Made by a program: the position numbers and the translations under genes. The notes under the pieces were generated by a model. That model was not told where the DNA came from. It worked only from the letters and a program-made list of their open reading frames with translations, and did no database searches. Shown in pieces: positions 55,981 through 64,000 of a stretch of 64,000 bases of DNA. Origin of the DNA: Terebella lapidaria (Eukaryota > Annelida > Polychaeta > Terebellida > Terebellidae). Position 1 is the first letter of the stretch; the number at the start of each line of letters is the position of its first letter. Where the stretch lies: the NCBI GenBank assembly GCA_949152475.1, contig OX424566.1, positions 10,315,177-10,379,176 of the forward strand, in the 5' to 3' direction.

Positions 55981-56888
55981 GACCAAGATATTAGCCATTT
56001 TGTCCTGTGACCTTGAAAACGAGAATATTCAGCCTATATCATTTCCTATATGTTCATAACTGATTCCTAAGCTGTAAAGTCGATAACAAGCGAGATATTA
56101 GCCATTTTGTCCTATGACCTTGTAAATGGGGTCAAAGGTCAAATTCAAGGTCATCAGTATATTCAGCTTATATCATTTCCCATATGTCCACAATTGATTC
56201 CTAAGCTGTAGAGTCGATAATAAGCGAGACATAAGTCATTCTGTCCTATGACCTTGAAAATGGGGTCAAAGTCAAATTCAAGGTCATCAGAATATTCAGC
56301 ATATATCATTCTCTATATGTCCACAATTGACTCCTAAGCTGTAGAGTCGATAATAAGCGAGATATAAGCCATTTTGAGCTCTGACCTTGAAACTGAGGTC
56401 AGAGGTCAAATTCAAGGTCACGAGAATATTCAGCATATATCATTTCCTTTATGTCCACAATTGATTCCTAGTCTGTGTCCCATTATAAAGCATAGGAGAA
56501 TTTAACATGGGAAAGTCCCATTTGGGCCGACTTTGAGCCAAAATGGCCCACTTCGAGCGATTCAAGCGCAACGAAATTTATATACATCATAGGAGTACAT
56601 ATGAGGAGTGTTATGTATCAAAAAGAAAAAAAGTTACTGAACAGATTTTGAGAAAATGGCCGCCAAATTCCAAAATCAGGCATTTTTCGTCGAAAACGGC
56701 CGCCATTTTGAAAAAAATGCGAAAATAAAAAAAAACTAAAAAATACCTCTTTCTTGAATTATTTTAAAGTATTTTTGTGGAAAATTTCAGAAAAATTCGC
56801 CCGTAAACAAAAAAGATAAAAATGTGGACGACGGACGACGGACGCAACTCCATGCCAATAGGCTATCGGACCATAGGTCCGGTAACCT
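55691..56888 (+). repeat. Family-1 dispersed repeat (copy F), full length
   Basis: Left palindrome 'ttaggccaagggccaa' plus 'ggttaccggac', about five 134-bp units, the 'gagaatttaacatgggaaag' and 'ggccgccattttgaaaaa' segments, GACGGACG, and a right hairpin 'tcggaccataggtccg' plus 'gtaacct'. AGGTTACCGGAC on the left is the exact reverse complement of GTCCGGTAACCT on the right. Confidence 0.9.
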
Positions 56889-56933
56889 AAAAATCAGACA
56901 TGGAGTGATTAAAACACATAGTAACTTGAAAAA

Positions 56934-58980
56934 TTAGCCCAAGGGCTAAGAAAGGTTACCGGACAATATACATTTTAGATATTATTAGCTTTTTGTCCAG
57001 TGACCTTGAAAATAAAGTCATTGATAAATTCAAGGCCATGAAATTTTCAACAAATATATCACTTCTAGTATGTCCACAATAAACATGATACATTCCAAAG
57101 CTGTAAAGTCGATAATAAGTGAGATATTAGCCATTCTGTGATGTGACCTTGAAAATAGGTCAAAGTTCAAGTTCAAGGTCATGAAAATATTCAGTATATA
57201 TCATTCCTCTATATTCGCAATTCATTCCTACTCTGTAAAGATGATAATAAGCGACATATTAGCCATTTTGTTCTCTGACCTTGAAAATGGGATGAAAGGT
57301 CAAATTCTAAATCACCAAAATATTCAGCATACATCATTTCCTATATGTTCACTATGGACCCCTAAGCTGTAAATTTGATAATAAGCGAGATATAATCCAT
57401 TCCGTATTCTGACCTTGAAAATAAAATGACTGACCTTGAAATTTATGTCAAAGGTCGAATTCAAGGTCATGAGAATATTCAGAATATATCATTTCCTTTA
57501 TGCTCACAATTGATTCCTAAGCTGTAAAGTCGATAATAAGCAAGATATTAGCCATTTTGTCCTGTTTACCTTGAAAATGAGGTCAAAGGTCAAATTCAAG
57601 GTCACTAGAATATTCAGCATATATCATTTCCTATATGTTCACAATTGATTCCTAAGCTGTAAAGTCACTAATAAGCAAGATATTGGCCATTTTGTCCTGT
57701 GACCTTGAAAATGAGGTCAAAGTTCAAATTCAAGGTCACGAGAATATTCAGCATATATCATTTCCTATATGTTCACAATTGATTTCTAAGCTGTAAAGTC
57801 GATAACAAGCGAGATATTAGCAATTTTGTCCTGTGACCTTGTAAATGAGGTCAAAGGTCAAATTCAAGGTCACTAGAATATTCAGCATATATCATGTATA
57901 TCATTTCCTATATGTTCACAATTGATTCCTAAGCTGTAAAGTCGATAATAAGCGAGATATTAGCCATTTTGTCATGTGACCTTGAAAATGAGGTCAAAGG
58001 TCAAACTCAAAGTCACGAGAATATTCAGCATATATCATTTCCTATATGTTCACAACTGATTCCTAAGCTGTAAAGTCGATAATAAGGGAGATATTAGCCA
58101 TTTTGTCCTGTGACCTTGAAAATGAGGTCAAAGGTCAAATTCAAGGTCACGAGAATATTCAGCATATATCATTTCCTATATGTCCACAATTGATTCCTAG
58201 TCTCTGATCTCAAAATTAAGTGAGATATTAGGCTTAATGTGTCCCATTATGAAGCATCTAGGAGAATTTATACATGTTACAGGGGTACATATGAGGAGTG
58301 TTTTTCATCAATAAGAAAAAAAGTTACTGAACAGATTTTGAGAAAACGACCGTCAAAGTCCAAAATTGGCCATTTTTCGACGAAAACGGCCGCTCTGACC
58401 TTGAAACCGAGGTCAGAGGTCAAATTGAAGGTCACGAAAATATTCAGCATATATCATTTCCTATATGTCCACAATTGATTCCAAATGGCTAATCTCAATA
58501 TTAAGTGAGATATCAGGAAAAATGTTCCCCATTATTAAGCATAGGAGAATTTAACATGGGAAAGTCCCAGTTGGGACTCGTCGAAAAAATCAAAATGGCT
58601 GCCACAAGCAGATCGGCGATTCAAGGCCAATGAAACTTATACACATCACAGGGGTATATGAGAGAAATCTTTTGGAATAAAAATCTCAAAAGTGGTCAGA
58701 CAGTTTTTGAGAAAATGGCCACCAAAGTCCAAAATTGGCTGTTTTTCGACGAAAACGGCCGCCATTTTGAAAAAAATGCGAAAATCAGAAAACTAAAAAA
58801 GCTTTTCCTGGAAATATTTTTAGGTATTTTTGTGCAAAATTTCAGAAAAATTCCATCGTAATCTTTAAAGATAAAAATGTGAACGGACGGACGGACGGAC
58901 GATGGACGCCGGACGACGGACGACGGACGCCGGACGCAACGCCACGGCAATAGGTTATCGGACCAAAGGTCCGGTAACCT
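56934..58980 (+). repeat. Family-1 dispersed repeat (copy G), full length, long array
   Basis: Same termini as copy F. Roughly ten units with a 134-bp period (57580, 57714, 57848, 57991 and 58125 mark AGGTCAAAGGTCA or a close variant), a partial second array at 58395-58520, then the single-copy half and a GACGGACGGACG tract (58882-58930). The best-preserved copy in the window. Confidence 0.9.
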
Positions 58981-59310
58981 AAAAATCGTTGGAAAATCAA
59001 AATGGCTGCCACACACGTCGGGCTTTGTTTCTATTCCAAAATGTTGTATTTTACATTTGTTACATCATCAAAATCTAGTGGTATCGATGGTAATAGATTG
59101 ATACTTACATTAGAACTATAAAGGAATTACCCAGTAGGCCATTATTTTCGATCATAATATACTGAAATGAATTAAGTCATATGGAGGAAAGTGGTAGCAA
59201 ATGAGTTTCTAAACAAATACAGTAAGGATTTGAGACACTTTTTTTTCGGGGGAGGGGGGGGGGGGTGGATTTAATATTGAGTAAAACATATTTAGCTGCT
59301 GTGGTAATAT
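58981..59310. other. Repeat fragment and G-run; no gene
   Basis: 59025-59110 matches part of the repeat at 25256-25435 ('tcgggctttgtttctattcc'). A G-rich run lies at 59240-59266. Confidence 0.4.
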
Positions 59311-59765
59311 TAAAGTTGGAATCAATTTTAAAATCATCCAAATTTAGCATTCTTGTTTGTCACGCAAATTTGAAAGTACATCTCGAGATAGTCAGGAATA
59401 TATAGTAAATATGCACAGTTCGACAACAGATACTTAAGAAAATTGCAGTTAATCGTTAATGAAAACAGTGGATAGAGAATGATCGGCATGTCTACATTGC
59501 CGGTTGCCACAGTATCTAGACAAATACCAATGACGTCATGAGACTGTGTGTAGGATTCGCCCGCAAGGCCGACCGCTCTGAGGAGAAATTGATGCGAGAT
59601 TGACTGGCCCGAATTTGAATCTTGATTTGGCAACTCAATTTAGGCACGTAATACACATTTTCAGACCCAAATGTGTACGATTTCTCATTCTACATGTTCT
59701 AAAGACGAAATAAAGCTACCACAGAAAGAATACATTTTGTCAATTTTAAAAGTGATTATAACCTT
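59311..59765 (+). mobile_element. MITE-like element, copy 2 (~450 bp)
   Basis: Second copy of the 9831-10250 element. Ends 'taaagttggaatcaatttta' and, reversed, 'aaggttataatcacttttaa'. It has a short insertion near 59590 ('gcgagattgactggcccg') absent from copy 1. Non-coding. Confidence 0.65.
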
Positions 59766-59779
59766 ATTATGCTCTAAAG

Positions 59780-60194
59780 CCCCAGTCCCACCTACCTGAA
59801 TGAGGACCCTGGATTAAACGCGCACCAGTCCGGGTCCCTGACCGGGACGATTCGCGGCTCGTCCGTGTCTGTTTCAAAATAAGACACTCGGTTCGGATCA
59901 ATCCAAGTAACTTCCCAGCACTTTTACTGCCATAACAATCCAGAAAGGGCATGCCCAAAAACGGTGACCTACATGAGGTCGTCCGAGACTTTTCCCTAAC
60001 TCATGCAGTATGATCTCTGGGTCTGCCATGGTAATTTGCACATGAATAGTCCTACATGGGACCGCAAATTATGTTGAATTTTCGAGCTGCTCGTTACGTT
60101 AATTCCGGAGCTAACCCAGTGATATTTTATCTTTCTCTTGCCTATTTTATCTGGATCTAATCGAGGGACTATATCCGGTTAGGTGGCACTGGGG
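59780..60194. mobile_element. MITE-like element with 15-bp TIRs
   Basis: CCCCAGTCCCACCTA at the left matches the reverse complement of TAGGTGGCACTGGGG at the right at 14 of 15 positions. About 415 bp, GC-richer than its surroundings, non-coding. Target duplication not resolved. Confidence 0.5.
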
Positions 60195-60860
60195 ACCAAC
60201 ACTGATACTGTGTTCCACATGTAGCTGCATTTTCTTGTTATCCAAAGTTTCGGAAAGATTTGACCATATACTTTGACCGTAAGATAAAATGTGGATGAAA
60301 GGCAATGGCGATGACTGACAACACACTACGCCAATAGATTGTCGGACCAGAGATTTTTTTAAAAATCCAAAGATAATAAAAATATAACAATAGCTCTGAA
60401 ATAATTTAACATTACTAATAATTCACACATGTTTATACACCTTTTATGATATTCACCCTTTTCAGATTACAGCGTCCATGTGTTCGTGTGTTATAGTGTA
60501 ATGAGTAATTGCTTGTAAACTACACCGTAGTTTTTTTTTTCAAAATCAGCAAAGTGTATTGAACTGTGTACTCTTGAAGATATAACATTACTAGAAAATA
60601 TTGCCATTATCCATGTCCCGCAAATAAAAAATATATGGGTAAAGGGAGGCGCATCTGCTTTTATGATGAAAAATTATTAGAATATGTACCGTTGTAGGTG
60701 TTAGATTTCTAGCCTCGTCCATATCCCATATATTTTTCGAAATCAATTTTGAATAAATTGGCAGAAACACGAGCTGCGTGAGTACACCTGGCGTAGAGTT
60801 GAACATACTGGTGTAAGTTTCATCAACAGGAACAAGGGGTCTCTTGATTGATTAGCAAAA
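60195..60860. other. Upstream region of subtilase copy 3
   Basis: A small family-1-like relic near 60250-60355 ('tttcggaaagatttgacc', 'ccaatagattgtcggacc'). No gene. Confidence 0.4.
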
Positions 60861-60867
60861 TCGCCAG

Positions 60868-60907
60868 CAGCTGGCTGCATTTCGTGCATTTGACTGAGGT
60901 TATAAAT
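60868..60907 (+). promoter_or_regulatory. Promoter of subtilase copy 3
   Basis: CAGCTG (60868-60873) followed 33 bp later by TATAAAT (60901-60907). Start expected near 60930, leaving a short leader before the ATG at 60957. Confidence 0.7.
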
Positions 60908-60956
60908 GAGACAATGGGGGTTGCACATAGCATACTTTTACTCCCGGAAAGACGCC

Positions 60957-62442
60957 ATGTCGCCTGTTGTGTTATGTGCGATTGTCTTCGCTCTTGGCTT
61001 TTGTGCCGTCTCGACACAAGATCCTGGGCAGGTTTATGTCGACAATCAGTTTATGCTGCTGGTGAACGACACGAAGCCCAGTGATGCTGAAATCACCATG
61101 GAACTGGCGAGCGACTACAACCTGGAGGTAACGGGCATGGACAACTTCCAATCCCTGAGGTTGTTTTCAGTCAATGGTGAGAAAGCTGACTTCGAGCGAG
61201 CGGCAGAGAATCTGGCATACGTTACAATGGGGGAACAGAACCAGGTGGTCCACCTGACGGCGTCGAAAGTCCCAGAATTCCCTTGCTCTGTGTGTCACAA
61301 AACGTCAGCAGGTCGTGCCTGGGGCCTCGACCGTATAGACCAGAAAAATAAACTTCTCTCCAATGATCCGTTTAACTCGGAGGCTGACTACATGGTTGGA
61401 CCAAATAGAGGTAATACTGCAAGTATGCTACCACTCACTAGTAGTACAATAACTACCAGTAAGATGCCCTCTTTCTGAGATGCATGTTTTACTGGTGAAC
61501 TTTTTCTTAAAAACTCCTTGGAATTATTTTCATGAAAATATATTCATCATTGAAAGGCATGAATGATTTTTTCTTCCAATAGTGTTATTACACTTACTGT
61601 ATTATATTGTCGTCATATTCCTAGGAGCTGGCGTTGTGGCCTATGTGATAGATACAGGCATAGCTCAGTACCATGATGAGTTTGGTGGCCGCGCCTTCTG
61701 CCTGCACACTGCTTACAGCATTGGTTACCCCGAGGATTCTTGTTATGACGACCATGGTCATGGGACCCATGTGGCTGGAACCATTGGCTCCAGGCGGTAT
61801 GGAGTGGCAAAAGAAGTCACACTAGTAGGCTCGAAAGCATTCGATTCGAATGGCTTCGGCACAACAACAAGTGTATGCGAGAGTCTCACATGGGTTCTAA
61901 ACCACCACCTCTCCAGATGGAACTTCCCATTTTCTGCTAAAAGTGTCTTGAACATGTCGTTTTTCACTTTCTCTACTCTTGTCCCGATATTGGTAAACAT
62001 CCTATCAACAGTTGGTGTCACTCCCGTAGCTTCTGCGGGTAACTCTGGCAGTGATGCCTGCTTCCAGGCGCCTGCCAATGTTGCTCCTGCTATCACAGTT
62101 GGTGCTACTGACATCGAGGACAAGCCTGCATCCTTCACGAACTGGGGTGAGTGTGTGGACGTGTTCGCCCCTGGTGTTGACATCATGTCCTCGTGGCCAT
62201 CGAGCACCACGATGTCTTTGAGTGGCACGTCGATGGCTGCACCTCATGTCACTGGTGCCGTGGCTATCGAGATGAGCAAGCGAATCTTACCGTCATCGGC
62301 GGCAGAAATGCACGAATTCATCGTCAAAGGAGCCTCGAAGAACAAGATCAAGTCTAACCACGCTGGGTCACCCAACCTCATGCTCCATGTACCTTGTTGT
62401 GACATCAGCAGGAAGGATGCTAAGCTGATTGGCAGGGACTGA
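60957..62442 (+). CDS. Subtilisin-like (S8, proteinase K-type) secreted serine protease, copy 3, intact
   Basis: join(60957-61410, 61625-62442), 423 aa, one 214-bp phase-1 intron (GTAATA...CTAG). The ATG chosen starts a typical signal peptide (MSPVVLCAIVFALGFCAVS); an upstream in-frame ATG at 60906 is at the cap region. Residues ~25-105 resemble an inhibitor-I9 propeptide. After SAGRAWGLDR the catalytic domain follows with Asp in DTGIAQYH, His in GHGTHVAG, the oxyanion region ASAGN and Ser in GTSMAAPH. The C-terminus has VPCCDIS. Length matches proteinase K/aqualysin-type proteases (propeptide plus ~280-residue domain). It should be exported, cleave off its propeptide, and hydrolyse peptide bonds outside the cell. 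The only one of three local copies without a lesion, so it is the likely functional gene. Confidence 0.92.
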
Positions 62443-62486
62443 GGATCCTACAAACTGGCTCAGACTTATGTCTGTCTTCATTCCGA

Positions 62487-62492
62487 AATAAA
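62487..62492 (+). terminator. Poly(A) signal of subtilase copy 3
   Basis: AATAAA 45 nt past the stop codon. Confidence 0.7.
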
Positions 62493-62499
62493 ATTAGAA

Positions 62500-62990
62500 G
62501 CGAAAAGTTTGGTCTGTTCTGTGCATGCAGTGTATATTATTATTCAAGGAACGCAAGTTCCTGAAGGAAATTGCCTCCAGTCAAACTACCTCTTACATGT
62601 GCATATTACATTGGTGTCTTGACCGGTTAATCATCAACAGTATACTCCAGTACATGCACGCTACTCCGCGACTGCCTGTAACATTATCATAAGACAAGTC
62701 AAATTTCACAAGTCAATTTTTGCAGATATTAGATCTATGTTTCTGTCGACTTTAAATGTGATAATCAGTCCTCCCGATTCACCGTAAATATAATATCCTG
62801 TTCTCCGAATTACCTCCCATTACCCTTAAACATGTTATTATTTCAAATGAGAATTTGGCACCATTTGAGAATCGAAAAGACGTCTCACATTTGATACTCA
62901 TTTTCACTGCATTGAAATTGCTCTCGTCGCGGACTAAAGATCCGTGATCAAAACAATCTTTCGGCAGTGAAATGATTGTGTATAACTTGT
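62500..62990. other. No feature recognised
   Basis: Intergenic sequence between subtilase copy 3 and the LINE 3' end. Confidence 0.3.
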
Positions 62991-62994
62991 GTAT

Positions 62995-64000
62995 ACTTTA
63001 TTCATAATAGGCCTCCGGCCCACATGCATATATTATACCCAATTTCAAATTTGAGTTGAACGCAGTGCTGCAAGTACATGTATTACAATGTGTGAAATTT
63101 TGAGTGAGCATCAAGGGCATAGTACAAATATTAGCTTAAATTGATAATACAACTTTTGTCTTTAGACCGCATTATCAATTTAAAATTAGTTTCCCAATTT
63201 AATTTTTCTTTAATATACATACTTATGTACTTATTTCTTAACTCAATATATTGTGGACATACCAACAGAAAGTGAATTTCATCTTCTATATGATTTACAC
63301 CGTTTCTAGTTTTACAGTAAGTACATAGACGTTCGTTTCTATCGAGGCCAACATACCTTTGCTTTTCAATAGCTAAATGATGATTTAGACATCTAAATCG
63401 GGTCAATGCTACATGATATTTCCAATGCAGATCTTCAAACAGATACATTTCAAATTCCGAGGAAGATTTAAACACACTGTACATATACAATTTTGGGGTA
63501 TTCGACAGATCTGAATGCCATTCCTGCAAGCTGCTATCTATTAATCGTTGCCTAAAATTGTACATAAAAAGCTCAACGTTTCCGACTCCTTGGTGCATCC
63601 ACACATCACCAAAACCATAACTGTACAACATACATCTGATATCAGTTGCCCAATTACTACAACCTAATTCGTCATAGAGTTTCAAGTTTTTATATAATAT
63701 GTTTCGAAGTTTATGATTCGTGTCACTAACAATGCGTAGCCAGTATTTTACACTTTTTAATTTGTATATAACCAATAGAGGCATGCGACCTAATTCTCCC
63801 AAAACCATTGCATTGCAAGTGTTATAAGAAACTGACAATACAAATTTACAAAATTTTCTTTGAACCATTTCCACTGAATCTCTGTTTTTAGTACCCCATA
63901 TTTCTGCCCCATACATCAAAACTGGAACTATCATTTTATCAAACAAATCCAAAGACAGCTTAGCTGATATTCCGTACTTTTTGATAAATTGTTTCAACAT
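62995..64000 (-). mobile_element. 3' portion of a non-LTR retrotransposon (LINE), runs off window
   Basis: A minus-strand frame, open from the window edge to 63131 (289 residues visible), has the C-terminal part of a LINE polyprotein. The segment LFDKMIVPVLMYGAEIWG is typical of the region after the RT palm, and a cysteine/histidine cluster follows (CTYC ... HFLLVCPQY). The 3' untranslated part ends near 62995 with 'ggcctattatgaataaagta', a usual LINE tail with a poly(A)-like signal. The RT catalytic core and endonuclease would lie beyond 64000. No stop or frameshift in the visible part, so it could be a young copy. Clade not assigned. Confidence 0.8.

Overview
This is a repeat-dense, AT-rich nuclear window from a metazoan. 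Spliced genes, trefoil domains, proteinase K-type secreted subtilases, a Ty3/Gypsy-like LTR element, CR1-like LINE remnants and many MITE-like and tandem-repeat elements all point to a marine invertebrate such as a lancelet, mollusc or hemichordate. I cannot fix the phylum from the sequence alone. Only about 8 of the 64 kb looks protein-coding. No rRNA, tRNA or CRISPR was recognised.

Layout. 1-12 kb: tandem arrays (121-, 131- and 134-bp units) and dispersed elements. 12.3-13 kb: a small broken trefoil-factor gene. 13.2-18.7 kb: a 340-bp tandem array, interrupted by one copy of the 134-bp-unit family ('family 1') and followed by another. 18.7-26.2 kb: mostly unassigned sequence with a clear TIR MITE at 20945-21450. 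26.2-35.7 kb: a complete, recently inserted LTR retrotransposon with identical-length 1388-bp LTRs, a 4-bp target duplication, a tRNA-Leu primer site and a polypurine tract. Its long ORF joins Gag directly to integrase with no protease, reverse transcriptase or RNase H. Downstream is an apparent internal promoter built from the same motifs as the LTR promoter, followed by two overlapping ORFs (zinc-finger and Arg/Ser-rich). 36.0-37.5 kb: a minus-strand family-1 copy split by a solo LTR. 38.4-46.6 kb: a two-exon subtilase gene whose intron has grown to 6.9 kb through a giant inverted repeat and a decayed LINE. 49.3-50.7 kb: a second subtilase. 51.4-56 kb: a minisatellite and a ~1.95-kb tandem segmental duplication. 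55.7-60.2 kb: two more family-1 copies and two MITEs. 61-62.5 kb: an intact third subtilase. 63-64 kb: the 3' end of a LINE running off the window.

How the pieces relate. The three subtilases share a promoter layout, exon structure and propeptide-protease architecture, and form a local family in which only the 61-kb copy is intact. Family-1 elements end in short palindromes and carry nuclear-receptor-like half-sites in every repeat unit; other repeats carry RFX/X-box palindromes. The best candidate for a new system is the LTR element: a non-autonomous Gag-integrase retrotransposon with its own internally promoted accessory ORFs.
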